Of a stretch of DNA of 64,000 nucleotides, positions 46,245-57,440 are shown in pieces (positions within the stretch are counted from its first letter, which is position 1; each line of letters opens with the position of its first letter). The stretch covers positions 186,001 to 250,000 of the forward strand of contig JAHDVF020001254.1 in NCBI GenBank assembly GCA_022606425.2. Direction: 5' to 3'. Below the pieces are notes generated by a model. That model did not search any database, was not told where the DNA came from, and saw nothing but the letters and a program-made list of their open reading frames with translations. The position numbers were made by a program, and so were the translations under genes. The DNA is from Lepidostoma basale (Eukaryota > Arthropoda > Insecta > Trichoptera > Lepidostomatidae).

Positions 46245-47165
46245 CATCATCACATATAGCTTTAGCAAAACCTAATAAATAAGTTGTTCCCATGAAATGA
46301 AATAAATACAACTTCTAAAAAATAGACGCCTTCATTAGTATTGATTGTTAAATTTATACGGAATTGTTTATTATTCAAGAAACAAAACAAAAACAACGTT
46401 GGAAAAAACAATTGTTTTATTTTCTTTTGTTTATACAACACAAAGTAAAGCCAAAGAATACAGAAGTAAAAAGGGTTCAAATTTTATTAAGAGCAATTCA
46501 AATAAATGTGATTTGTGACGCAGATATTTATTATAGATTTTTTTTTGTTTAGAGTGGAAACTTGATATAACGAATTTCAATAGTTTTGAAAAAAAATCGG
46601 TATATCGAGTGATTTGTTATATTGAGGCTCGTTACGATGCTATGGCAAGTTCGAGGAAAAGAAAAAAGTGGTTAAAAATGGGAATTTGTTGTATTGTGGT
46701 TCCCCTACAAAAATAATGTTATATTATAATAATCCACTGTATAAGATTTTATAATATTTCGATTAAAATACTTTTGTATATTGTGAACTGAATATTTTCA
46801 CCACAGAACACTTTCGTAAGAAGAGTATTTTGTATGATTGTGTCACTTCCTCGAAAAAAATTGTCGTGTGCTGTTTACTAAAGGAGACAGATTCTCACGA
46901 ATCAATAATGTCAGCCAAAACTCGTGGTCCACAAAGGCCGCCCACCTGTATGTATACTCGAGTGAAATACTCGAGAAGGTTTTGTGAATAAATGGAACGA
47001 ACTTTTTGTACCTCTTGGATAACTTAATGTTGGCCTCATTACGTATCCTGAGCGACCTTTTACCAAAGCGACGAGTTTAAAAAATGTTATTTAAGATCCC
47101 CTCTCCATACATATATGGACGCAGAAATTATTTAGATGAACAGTAGTACTAGTAAAAACTTACTA
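46245..47165. other. spacer, no gene seen
   Basis: AT-rich with small frames of no recognisable content and a slightly GC-richer piece near 46.9 kb. Confidence 0.4.
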
Positions 47166-47470
47166 GGTAAAAAGAAGGACTGCCACACTATTATTCTTCC
47201 TGACATACTTCTCTCGCTTCCTCAACATTCATATATCGTGTCATGCACGCACGTCAATTTCTCCGACTCCTCAAGTTTTTTTTTCGGTCTTCTTCTATTT
47301 CTAGTTTCATTTACATCAATAACATATTTTTTTTACCATTCTTTCTTCATTCATTCTTCCCACGTGTCCAAACCATCTTAATGTTCATTTTATTATTTTA
47401 TTCATAACATTTTAATTAGCTTATTATATTTTTATTCTACACTCTATAATACATGAAATATAGATTTTTT
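47166..47470 (-). mobile_element. RTE-type LINE fragment
   Basis: Minus-strand copy from the 'gactgccacac' 3' region through the GRPRK-equivalent and SLRWFGH blocks, with deletions. Faces the + strand copy that starts 215 bases further on. Confidence 0.65.
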
Positions 47471-47684
47471 TTAAATATGTTTTATTATATATACGAGTAT
47501 ATAAATGGTACAAAATTATTTCTCTTAAGTTACATTTCAAAAAATATATTTTTAAACATTTGTTTATTTTTTTACGTTTCTCTTACTCTTCTTATAAAGA
47601 AAATGTCTTGTGTTAAGGAATGAAAAATGGTCGATATATTATATATGATATTTCTCGGCTTTATACTTTATCTACGAGAATACT

Positions 47685-48215
47685 CGTATAAAAGCTAAAA
47701 CGGCAGTACACAATGGTGTTCTTCTAACGACCCTTATGTATGGAAGCGAAGCATGGAACTGGAAAAAGAAGGATGAAAGTAGAATAAATGCAGTAGAAAT
47801 GAGATCACTTCGATGAATGTGTAGAAAATCTGCGTCAAATGAAAATATGAGCAGTGAATGCGGTGCGAATGAAAATGTTTTGAACAAAATAACTAACAAA
47901 TCATTAAGATGGTTTGACACATGGAAAGAAAGAATGGTAAAACAAGTATAAGTTAACGATGTAAATGAAACTAGAAATAGAGGAAGACCAAGGAAAATAA
48001 ATCAAATAAATCAAATATTGAATGTTGGCCACGTTAGGATTTAACGATCAAATAAATCAAATATTGAATGTTGGCCACGTTAGGAGTCGGCGCGCGTGCA
48101 TGACACGATGTTGAGTGTATAATGTTGAGGAAGCGAGAAATATATGGTGGCAGTCCATTCTTTCTGCTTACCCCTTCGGGGAGACGGCGTGATGGTTAGT
48201 TAATTAGTTAGTTAA
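47685..48215 (+). mobile_element. RTE-type LINE 3' fragment with complete 3' end
   Basis: Covers [10 protein letters not shown], [10 protein letters not shown], INAVEMRSL-, RWF- and CMT-equivalent blocks, then CAGTCCATTCTTTCTGC, the 3' hairpin CCCCTTCGGGG (48171-48181), GACGGCGTGATGG and a TTAG-rich tail. Contains an internal 39-bp tandem duplication (48001-48039 and 48048-48086). Confidence 0.85.
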
Positions 48216-48349
48216 GAATATTTAAGACGAGTATTATTTAAAATTTCTCTCTTTGTTGATATGTTAATCCTTCTTATGCCATCAATAATACTCGTATTAT
48301 AATATACATATAATATTATTTGAATATTTATTACCTCATAATGATCATG

Positions 48350-48475
48350 GTACATTGAGGGTAGGCGCGTTATAGAAAGACTCCAGATATCCTGGCTGAA
48401 AAACGTCAAGGACTGCACAGGACAGAATGATAGCCGGTATCGAGAGGACCTGACATGGCACTTTGAGAAGAAAAA
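48350..48475 (+). mobile_element. LINE C-terminal fragment
   Basis: Reads GRRVIERLQISWLKNVKDCT, close to the 'GRR--SWL-NL--W' ending of an insect LINE type, then the DLTWHFEKK end also seen at 29645. Confidence 0.6.
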
Positions 48476-48524
48476 TATTTATCATTTTATCGGGAGGCGG
48501 GGTTAACAGTTCGTGCGTTCAGAC

Positions 48525-48610
48525 CTGACCAGTCTGTCAATACCAGTGAGCCTAGCGAAACCGGTCGCTGTCGAAATAAAGACACAAGTGGCAATAGTTC
48601 TTGAAATATC
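48525..48610 (+). repeat. family F-E arm
   Basis: AGCGAAACCGGTCGCTGTCG followed by AAATAAAGACAC matches the arms at 63838-63937. It includes a GAAAC-CG-GTC group like the hammerhead 3' core, but the rest of the core is not conserved. Confidence 0.55.
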
Positions 48611-48839
48611 GTTTTTAAAAATTATAATCTAAAATGAACTTTCAAGAGATTTCAGTAAAATCGTTACATCCATGTTTGTTTAAAAGCCATCCGGAGCCAG
48701 CGTCTTGCTTGTTGAGGCAAAAGCGCCGCACGCTGGATACGTCAGCTGGGCAATAGGAGCCATCGAATATAATGAAATGGAAAATAATTGGTAAAAAATG
48801 TAACCGAATAATGGCGCAGACACGAAAATGGTTCGCGAA

Positions 48840-48965
48840 TGACATTGGCGGCGCGTGGTGGGACCAGGCCGGCGGTGAAAGTGGCCGCGCGCCAGGGGCC
48901 GGCCGCAGTCTCGCGCGCGCCTCGCTCCAGCCGTCAGTGTGCACGATCCGCTACTCCGATATAAT
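48840..48965 (+). promoter_or_regulatory. CpG-rich putative promoter
   Basis: Strongly GC-rich island (GGCCGCGCGCCAGGGGCCGG and similar) 150-275 bases upstream of the signal-peptide exon at 49115, in AT-rich surroundings. Likely core promoter or first leader segment; no TATA box seen. Confidence 0.45.
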
Positions 48966-49114
48966 TCGCATTATCCAATCATTCATAACACCGCGCACTG
49001 ATCTACGATCTGCGAATATTCTATTAACAATTTTAAAGTTTTTTTATTTTTTTGTATTTTTGCTTTGAAATGGTATCGTTGTTTAATTAGAGACAGTTAT
49101 TTGAAGACTTCGCT

Positions 49115-49286
49115 ATGAGGGTTGCGCTGTGGGTGTTGCTGGTGGCGCTGGTCGGCGGGGGTCTCGCGGCCGGCGCGGGCGGGCGGCTGCCGCGCACCCG
49201 GCTCTGCAGCTCGCGCGGCCCGCCCCGCGCAACGCGAGCACCCCGCTGGCCGCCGCCGCACGGGCCGCAGGCTCCTCGAGGAACAG
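49115..49286 (+). CDS. first coding exon of a secreted or membrane protein (partial)
   Basis: The ATG opens a classic signal peptide, MRVALWVLLVALVGGGLAAG, followed by an arginine/proline-rich segment (RLPRTRLCSSRGPP and PRWPPPHGPQAPRGT). The exon ends at AACAG|GTAGGC, a good donor (phase 1). It is far more GC-rich than its surroundings and lies directly downstream of a CpG-rich island, which suits a first exon. No downstream exon was recognised up to 64 kb, so the intron is either very long or the remaining exons are outside the window. The protein family is unknown. A second overlapping frame from 49122 is also open through the donor, but has no such leader. Confidence 0.55.
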
Positions 49287-49579
49287 GTAGGCTCCTCACT
49301 TACCACTACCAGTCACACGAGAGGAGACGAGACATTCACTTGGGTGTCCATTTCTTTCGACTTTTTATTTTTATTGAAGGGGAAATCCAGTCAGTCTGAC
49401 TGAAAAGTGCCGGACTCTTACCGGCTAAAACCCCTTATTCTTCTGTTGCACACAGGTTCCTGCCTTTCGACCTACCCTGTTGTGCAACTTTTGTCTTACA
49501 TGCGCGCGTTCGCTTGCTCTTGTCTCTTCATATCCTCCTTTTGCCACATTAACTCCTCTATGTATTATACAACATTTTG

Positions 49580-49797
49580 AATGTATACAAATACTTGTAG
49601 ACGAATACTGGATTTTTATTTACCCATTGCAGGTCATCAATTCAAGGATCAATTTTATCTCAATAGAGACGAAGATGCAAACTGGAAACTGAATATGGTG
49701 ATACACCTCGATCTCGATCTCGATGGTGTAAACACCTCGATCACCATATTCAGTTTCCAGTTTGCATCTTCGTCTCTATTGAGATAAAATTGATCCT
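49580..49797. mobile_element. foldback family F-C with 57-bp perfect arms
   Basis: Arms 49645-49701 and 49741-49797 are exact reverse complements (AGGATCAATTTTATCTCAAT at the outer end). The loop holds CGATCTCGATCTCGATGG. The 5' flank (ACTTGTAGACGAATACTGGA) is shared with 62.2 kb, so the element probably begins near 49580. Lies in the presumed first intron of the secreted-protein gene. Confidence 0.85.
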
Positions 49798-49974
49798 CTA
49801 TGTATGCTTGTGCCGCGTTCCAGTTCTCCTCCGTCCGGCACATGCTCATTACTAGAGTTTCCGGCTCCAGGCACTCTCCCAGCCTTTCCTCTAGAGACCT
49901 TCTCTCATCTGTCCATCTCACGCATTTCTTTCGACTGATAGGCGGTTGTATACACAACTCAGAAATCTTGAGTG

Positions 49975-50100
49975 ATGTAGGTCTGTTCGTCCCTGATAAT
50001 TATCTTCGACAAATGGGCCATAGATTGTTTTATCTTCCACGATGCAGAACCAACCTGCCAATGGTTATGCCGGTAGGTAAAGCAATATCTTTGTGATAGT
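49975..50100 (+). mobile_element. LINE-related fragment
   Basis: The frame ends FYLPRCRTNLPMVMPVGKA, like the block at 57.36 kb (minus) and 19.97 kb. Probably the last coding part of a LINE polymerase. Confidence 0.5.
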
Positions 50101-50405
50101 TTGGCTCATCTGAGGGAAGTACTATCTTTATTATAATTGTATGGTATACCTATTTATTTTATTAATTTGTGATGCATCTTATGTTTCTCGCTCTTTTTAT
50201 TAATCTATTATGTATTACTTATTGTGTATCTCTAACTTGTATCTTTAGTGTATTTGAAAAAGAAATCTGTAATGCTTTAGATATGTTTAAAATAAATAAA
50301 TGAAATAAATTAAATGAAATACATAGATGTGGAAACCCCCGCGTGCCAAGCACCAACTAACCGACACGCACACAAAATGCATCCTATCGAATTTAATCTG
50401 TATTT

Positions 50406-50605
50406 AACTAACTAACTAACTATCACGCCGTCTCCCGAAGGGGTAGGCAGAAAGAATGGACTGCCACATTTTTCTTTCCTGACATATTTCTCTCGCTTCC
50501 TCAACATTCATACATCATGTCATGCACGCGCGTCGATTTCTCTGACTCCTCACATGGCCGACATTCAATATTTGATTTATTTGATCGTGCCACGTTTTCT
50601 TGATA
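50406..50605 (-). mobile_element. RTE-type LINE 3' end with TTAG tail
   Basis: Minus strand: CMTR-equivalent coding end, CAGTCCATTCTTTCTGC, CCCCTTCGGG hairpin, GACGGCGTGATAG and (TTAG)4. Clean 5' truncation. Confidence 0.85.
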
Positions 50606-51969
50606 GGCTTTTTTGGATAGGTATTTTTTTATTAGATAATCCATTATTTTGCCCGAAACACTATCATACTTCAACATTATTAAATATTTAAATATTAGAC
50701 ACTGTTATTATACGTATCACAATTAATTTTTATGGTATTATCGCGACAGCTGTTTCGCCAACCTATGTCGGCATCATCTTATATTACAAACAAATAGTCG
50801 TTGGCGTTACAAAAATATCAGGTGTTACATAAAATTAAATGTGATGCGTATAACAAAAGTCTTTTAAATTAAAATATATATTTTTGTAATGTTTATAATA
50901 AAATAAGTCGAATTACGTCGTACATGGCCCTAGTTATATTATAAATGTGCTTGGTGTTTTAAACATAAAACAAAGAAAATAGTGACATATTTGTTTGACC
51001 TACACTATATTAGTCTATCACTTTGCACAGTTATTGGCCTTTTTGTTTAACACCAATTGGGATCAAAAACTCTATTTTGACTTTTTTGATTCTTTGCAAT
51101 TTTGTAATGATCACCCTTCAATGAACAGCTCAAACAGTTGAATCGAAATCAAAGTTAGTTAAATAATATTTTAACGAGTTAATTAACAAAAAAGTAAAGT
51201 AATAATCGTTTCAATCATGCCGAAAACTTGCTCCAATTGGTTGTACTCGTATTTAATTTAAAGTCTCATAAAAATATCCTTCTTATTAAGTAGACTAATA
51301 TTTAAAAAAAAAAACTATTTTAAATTTTAGAATAAATTTACTTTATTTTCATTTGTTTTTATATATATTTTTTGTAACTTAAAACATTGCATATACACAT
51401 ACTACATTTTCTAAATAAAACGTTTGTATTAAACAAATTAATTTACATATATTATATTCTGTTTATAATGTCATAACTTGTTCGCTTATTGAAAATGTTA
51501 AATATATGTTTATTTCTGATTACTTCATACTTTGTTACTTATTGTTGTGATGTGGTTTTCCTTCAGAAGGAAAGCCTCATTTTGTTTTTGTTTCTTAAAA
51601 ATGTTAATTGTTTTTTAAATAGTTCTTGAGATTAAGCCCATCATATACTTCCCAGAGGTAGTAGTCATCAAATATGTGACATTTGACAACCAATTTTAAA
51701 GATATTACAAAAATTATATAGTAATTAATTTAAATTTATATACTTAAAAAAAAAATAGCTAGGTCAGTGATCGGCAAACCAACATCATTAGTACAATATT
51801 TAAATTTATGTTAAGAACCAAATTTATTTACAAGAACCCTGCTTTTAAATCAGTTAAAACTAGGCTCAGTGAATAAAAGTACATTTTATATATTTATTTA
51901 TAAATATTACAATTTTATTAAGGATTTTTTTTAATTCCCGCGTTCAAAGTAATCAATGCCTCTACATTT
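50606..51969. other. spacer with one repeat, no gene seen
   Basis: Contains a conserved-looking piece at 50745-50790 whose minus strand reads GATGATGCCGACATAGGTTG then GCGAAACAGCTGTC, similar in order to the hammerhead-like motifs but lacking the CU of the core. The rest is AT-rich and featureless. Confidence 0.45.
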
Positions 51970-52110
51970 CCTAAAAATATTTAGGAAAATCAGAAAATCT
52001 GGAACAAGTGGATGAATTTGTTTATTTAGGAAGTATGTTTACAAAGGATGGGAGGGTGGAGAAGGATATTGAAAGAAGGGTTGGGGCAGGCAACAGAATA
52101 AATACAAGTC
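51970..52110 (+). mobile_element. RTE-type LINE fragment (upstream block)
   Basis: Reads ENLEQVDEFVYLGSMFTKDG and KDIERRVGAGNRIN, the block just before the AVHNGVL segment in RTE-type LINEs. Ends abruptly. Confidence 0.8.
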
Positions 52111-52744
52111 GTTTAGCCGATTTTTATAGGCAAAGAGCCGCATTGGCCTCGCGAGCCGCAGTTTGCCGATGCTTGGTGATTTAATACTCACAGCCAACTA
52201 GAAATTTACAATTGGATGATGATAAAATAGACCGAATTTATAGTGTCTCTTGTATCTCCACCCCATTGTATAGGTTATGTATACAAGCACCTCCGGCTTG
52301 TTCACCATTCGTCCCAATAGCCATAATTAGTTTAATAGTTTAAATTATCAGATACGTATTTTCTGCCTTCATAATTACTATTATTATCACACAAGGTCAT
52401 CAAGTAAACTGGGTTAATATTTAATGAATGCAAAACTTCACAATTTTGTTGGGGTGTCGGTTTACATAACATTGAAATTATTTTAATTATCAGCGATTGA
52501 ATCGTCGCAAGATTGACTTTTTAAATAAACGTACATGCGAGTTTTGAAAATGTGAACTTCGAATATAAACAGTTTAGGCAAATTAATCCGTGTTTTCAGG
52601 TTTAATTTAATTATATATGTAAATAAAATTGATTAATTAAAATATATTTTACATAATATAATATTTAGATTAATTCAGCATCTCGATGCCATCTTCTGGA
52701 AACCCGAAATCGGTCGTTGACATAAATTTAAATGGAATTTTTCT

Positions 52745-52880
52745 AACTAACTAACTAACTAACCATCACGCCGTCTCCCCGAAAGGGTAGGCAGAAAGAA
52801 TGGACTGTCACACTTTTACTGATGCGGCACTCCATCCTTCTCTTTTCGCTCCACGGGAGACACGGTGTGATGGTTTGCGA
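52745..52880. mobile_element. foldback element made of two LINE-like 3' ends (copy 2)
   Basis: Left half: CTAACTAACC, ATCACGCCGTCTCCCCGAAA and the LINE 3' block in antisense. Right half after 'gatgcggcactccatccttc' is a diverged sense copy ending CGGGAGACACGGTGTGATGG. Same internal junction as 15922-16035. Confidence 0.75.
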
Positions 52881-52965
52881 ACCTCATTGCCACAAAGTTG
52901 GAATTTTTCTAAATATGTAAAATAATTTTTATTTATTTCATATATTTTAAATAACAACATTACCA

Positions 52966-53465
52966 ACTAACTAACTAACTAACCATCACGCCGACTCCCC
53001 GAAGGGGAGGCAGAAAGAATGGACTACCACACTTTTCTTTCCTGACATATTTCTCTCACTTCCTCAAAATTCATACATCGTGTCATGCACGCGCGTCAAT
53101 TTCTCTGACTCCTAACGTGGCCAACATTCAATATTTGATTTATTTGATCATGCCACGTTTTCCTTGGTCTTCCTCTATTTCTGTTCCATTTACATCGTTA
53201 ACATATACCTGTTTTAGAATTCTTTCGCCATCCATTCTTTCCATGTGTCAACCTATCTTAATGATTCTTTAGTTATTTTGTTCAAAACCCTTTCATTCGC
53301 ACCGCATTCACTGCTTATATTTTCATTTGACACTATTATACACAGATTTTATACACATTCATCGAAGTGATCTCATTTCTACTGCATTAATTCTACTTTC
53401 ATCCTTCTTTTGCCTGTTGCATGCTTCGCTTCCATACATAAGATTTAGTACAAGAACAACATTAA
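52966..53465 (-). mobile_element. RTE-type LINE 3' fragment with TTAG tail
   Basis: Minus strand carries the TTAG tail, hairpin (CCCCTTCGGGG), C-terminal coding blocks and the INAVEMRS region; stops and shifts throughout. Confidence 0.85.
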
Positions 53466-53689
53466 TATATAAAATGAGATTTGTTTTTTTTTTAAGATTT
53501 CCAAAATCTATATATTATATTTCTGTCTCTTAAAAAACTAGCTAGGTCAGTGATCGACAAATTCATTATTTAAATGAGTCAAACATCAGCAGTAAAATGA
53601 TCTTTCTAAAATTCTTTACAATAACTCAGCTGAATCAAAACGGCAAAAAAACAGATTATCCTAAATGAACTATTGAGGGAGCAAGAGAA

Positions 53690-53735
53690 GTATGTCAAGA
53701 AAGAAAAGGTGGTATAATAGTTAGTTAGTTATATT
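53690..53735 (+). mobile_element. LINE 3'-tail remnant
   Basis: AGTTAGTTAGTTAT preceded by a decayed LINE end; too short to place further. Confidence 0.35.
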
Positions 53736-53754
53736 TTTAATTTAATTATACCCT

Positions 53755-54320
53755 TGGAAAGGTTGGTGGGGGTAACAAAGAGAATGGAACTTTTGGGAAC
53801 AAGCATTTAGCAATGAAAGCGAAAACAGCCGTTCACAATGGAGTTCTGGTCCCAACCCTAATGGAGTTCTGGTCCCAACTGGCAGAAGAAGGATGAGAAC
53901 AGAATAAACGCGGGAGATATGAGGTCCCTAAGACATATATGTGGTAGAACGATATACGATGGAATCTTCTGATATAAGAAAGGTATGTAGAGCGGAAGAA
54001 GGTATTATGAACAAAATTATTATGAAAGGATCGCTTCCGTTGGTTCGGACATATGGAGCGCATGGATGGAGAAATAATGGTTAAGGAAGTATACGTTAAT
54101 GATATAAATGGAGTGCGAAGTCGAGGCAGACCGAGGTAAACATGGCATGACCAAATTAATCAAATCTTAAAGGTTGGTCATGTTAGAAGTCGGAAGAATC
54201 GACGTGCGTGTATGACTCGCTGTATGAATGTGGAGGAAGCTAGAGAGTGTGCCAGAATAGAGTAGTGTGGCGGTCCATTCTTTCTGCCTACCCCTGCGGG
54301 GAAACGGCGTGATGGTTTTG
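53755..54320 (+). mobile_element. RTE-type LINE 3' fragment
   Basis: Runs from the ERRV-GN block through KTAVHNGVLVPTLME, the SLRWFGH-equivalent, [19 protein letters not shown], then the 3' hairpin CCCCTGCGGGG and GGCGTGATGG. The tail here is a TTG-rich run rather than TTAG. A short direct duplication (GGAGTTCTGGTCCCAAC) sits near 53841. Confidence 0.85.
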
Positions 54321-54825
54321 TTGTTGTAATTATACCCTTATTTTTCTTGGTTATGACAATAATAATTTTCCTTTTTAATGAACGATTTAAGATCTAATAT
54401 AGACTTTCATAAAAAAATGAACGACTTAAGATTTTATATAGAACGATTTAAGATATATATCTTATAACAAAAGTTAAATGGAGCATATTAATTTCTTCTC
54501 GTATCTGTTTCTCTCCTCTCGGTTGTTGTACAGCATCGTGTCAAGACGATAATCTGACGCGGCAGTTTGAAACAGATGAATGTATTGCTCTTAACGTGTT
54601 TATTCATTTGACAGAACCGTTCGCGGAGATTCCACGTGAACATTCTTCTACCACCGGTGTTACGCTCCAATTGCAGAAATCGTATTTTTCTTAAAGAAGA
54701 ATAACCTACGTTTTAAAATTAATAGTGGTTTTAAGGTGCGCGCATATATAAAACATTTACTTGATCATTTGTAACATTTATGCTGATTGTATTTTTTTTG
54801 TTATTATGAATATATGAAAACTAAA
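54321..54825. other. spacer, no gene seen
   Basis: AT-rich. A minus-strand 60-residue frame at 54488-54670 has no recognisable content. Confidence 0.4.
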
Positions 54826-55232
54826 AACTAAATAACTAACCATCACGCCGTCTCCCCGAAGGGATAGGCAGAAAGAATGGACTGCCACACTTTTCTTTCC
54901 TGACATATTTCTCTCGCTTCCTCAACATTCATACACCGTGTCATGCACGCGAGTCGAATTTTCTGACTCCTCACATGGCCGACATTCAATATTTAATTTA
55001 TTTGATCGTGCAACGTTTTCCTCGGTCTTCCTCTATTTCTGGTTCCATTTACATCGTTAACATATAATTTTTTTACAATTCTTTCTTCATTCATTCTATC
55101 CATATATCCAAACCATCTTAATGATCCTTTCATTATTTTGTTCATAACACCATCATTCGTACCGCATTCACTTCTTATATTTTCATTCGACACTCTATCA
55201 TACACAGAGTATCCGCACATTTGTCTAAGAGA
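54826..55232 (-). mobile_element. RTE-type LINE 3' fragment
   Basis: Well-kept minus-strand copy: [47 protein letters not shown] and the 3' hairpin (CCCTTCGGGG). Tail CTAAATAACTAACC on the + strand. Confidence 0.85.
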
Positions 55233-55434
55233 GTTTACTGTGAAAACTAATGTTCATATATATTACAATTTATGTCACGACCTTACCTAAGTAGTTCAAG
55301 TATTAATAGTATACCATAAGAAGTAGTATATTTGAAAAATAACATATGGTTTGGAACAAATGAATGTACAATAATATTTCTTAGAAAAAACATAAATCAT
55401 CCAAGGGATATATACTCTTAATATAGTACATACC

Positions 55435-55490
55435 GTCTTCTTCAGCCTTCTTCCCCCTACTGCTGAATATAGGCCTCTTCTATTTTTTAT
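55435..55490 (-). mobile_element. LINE 3'-end remnant
   Basis: CTGCTGAATATAGGCCTCTT matches the ends at 38.93 and 44.69 kb. Confidence 0.45.
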
Positions 55491-56190
55491 AATAATAATA
55501 ATAATATAATTTGGCTAATTTTTAGGGGCGCTTTGACAATGTTTTTAGTCATTAGAGCTGCATCTGACACCAGCAATCAGATAACCGTTGTTAACATTTT
55601 ATGCGATATTTTGAAAATGTGAGTTTTTAGGTGAGATTTAAAATCGCATAAACACTTTTATATTTTGTTTTTACGCAACTTCATTTGTTTTAACGGAACA
55701 ACCGGTTTCGTTCCCGCCGAAGTTTTGACAACTGTCAAAATGTCCATTTGAACACATTTTTTGGCTATTAATTAGAATTTTTCTATAACTCTGACAATAA
55801 TTTATAACACCCTGGGAGCGAAATCGGTTAGTTCGTTAAAACCAATAAAGATACCTAAAATTTATTTGCTTTACGTACCTACTGAAGTTTAAACGTCAAA
55901 TGTCAAGCGAATACGACGTCAAACATTCAGAGAATTGCTCAATTTGATTATGACGGTTTCTGTTTCATAAACTAAATTCACTAATGGATAATGCAATTTA
56001 TGAACATATTCAACTTACTTAACTCGCTCGTCACATTATCAAAATATTATTTTAAATACGCGATGACGTGACTTGTGGCACTTTTGAAGGGTTACTTATT
56101 TAGCTATCTGTCAACCTGAATCAGGGGTAATACAACTTTGATGAATGAACCAACAAGTATTTATTAATTTCCAAAATTGCAAAATTGATT
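55491..56190. other. spacer, no gene seen
   Basis: Mixed AT-rich sequence. No supportable gene, repeat or RNA. Confidence 0.4.
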
Positions 56191-56194
56191 ACTA

Positions 56195-56440
56195 ATAATG
56201 AAAGGGACATTAAGATGGTGTGGACACATAGAAAGAATGAAAGAATAAAAAAATATTAAGTATAGAAATAAAAGAAGACCGAGGAAAACATGGCTAACGT
56301 CGGCCACGCGAGGAGTCGGAAAAATTGACGTGCCTGCATGACACGATGTATGAATGTTGAGGAAGCGAGAGAAGTATATCAGAAAAGAACAGTGTTGGAG
56401 TCCATCATTACTGCCTGCCTATTTCGGATAGGCACCATGT
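56195..56440 (+). mobile_element. RTE-type LINE fragment
   Basis: Decayed + strand copy with the WFGH-equivalent, [20 protein letters not shown] coding end and part of the 3' region. Confidence 0.7.
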
Positions 56441-56515
56441 CTCGCAGCCGTACATCAATATACTCCATACATAGGTCTTGATGAGGAGTATTCTCAGTTT
56501 TAGGTCTATATTATT
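56441..56515 (-). mobile_element. LINE fragment, other family
   Basis: Minus strand reads LRILLIKTYVWSILMYGCE, the 'LI-TYVWSVL-YG-ETW' block of another LINE type. It abuts the RTE fragment directly. Confidence 0.6.
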
Positions 56516-56649
56516 TGATTATATTATTTTCGACCTTTTATTAAATGCCAAACTTTGATTCTATTATGGTCAATGATATAAAATTCAATATTAAAAAAAT
56601 TATACGAATGGAAAAGTCTGTTTTCTTGATGGTTCGTTTTATTTTATCG

Positions 56650-56752
56650 AGGAATCTAGACAGATGGACCACCACACTATTATTTTAGGATAGAACGATC
56701 CATAGTACCTACCTACCCCTCTGGAGAAGCGTGTAATTGCTAGTTAATTCGT
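56650..56752. mobile_element. possible third LINE-end foldback
   Basis: Starts with the antisense LINE 3' block (GGACCACCACACTATT) and ends with a sense 3' end (CTACCCCTCTGGAGAAGCGT, then TAGTTAATTCG). Diverged; assignment tentative. Confidence 0.4.
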
Positions 56753-57294
56753 CGTTCATATTTGGGTTGTAAAGATATGCTTCAAAATAAGATGTGCATA
56801 TTAAAAAAGTCACATGGCCACAGTTATTCAGCCGGAGAACCAGTTAATTAATTAAATATAAGCCATTTATTTCATGTTCGAGTTATCAAGACTGGTTGAA
56901 AAATAAGAGAACCACTGGTTGCCGGCCCGTGGCCCTAAGTAGACCCGCTCCTGTTGTCACCACTTGGGCGTATATTTGTCGTCCACCTTGATAGTTGGAA
57001 ATGTCAAGCACCGTCATTAATCCGCGATGATTCCGTGTTATTCTTCGGCAGATCGCTAGTCCGTTCTAACGGCCTAGGAAGTAATCTGCCACTTGCGGTA
57101 TGGAGTTTATAAGACAACACGCATTGCCCATCGACGTCACATTTAAAATAAAATAATATAAAAACTATAAGCTAGGCAGATTGATACTCTATAAAAGCAA
57201 TTGAAATAATTCAAATACTTTATTTTTCCATAAAGGTATTACAAACATAATTACACTTAGGCCATTGACATGTAACGCACGAACAAGTACGACG

Positions 57295-57440
57295 CTAATG
57301 AGGCTGAAAACATTCCAATATTTTGGGTATTTTCCGTGTGATCATGTTCAGCAGTTCGATTGCTCTCCCCACTGGCATCACCAGAAACAGGTTGGTTCTG
57401 CATGTTGGAAGATTAAACAGTCTGTGCTGACGCGTTTGAA
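57295..57440 (-). mobile_element. LINE-related fragment
   Basis: Minus strand reads FNLPTCRTNLFLVMPVGRAI and ELLNMITRKIPKIL, matching the + strand fragments at 19.97 and 50.04 kb. Confidence 0.55.

Noticed and set aside
49122..49403. Second + strand frame overlapping the signal-peptide exon
   Set aside because: GC-rich sequence keeps several frames open. The frame from 49115 has a real leader peptide; this one does not.
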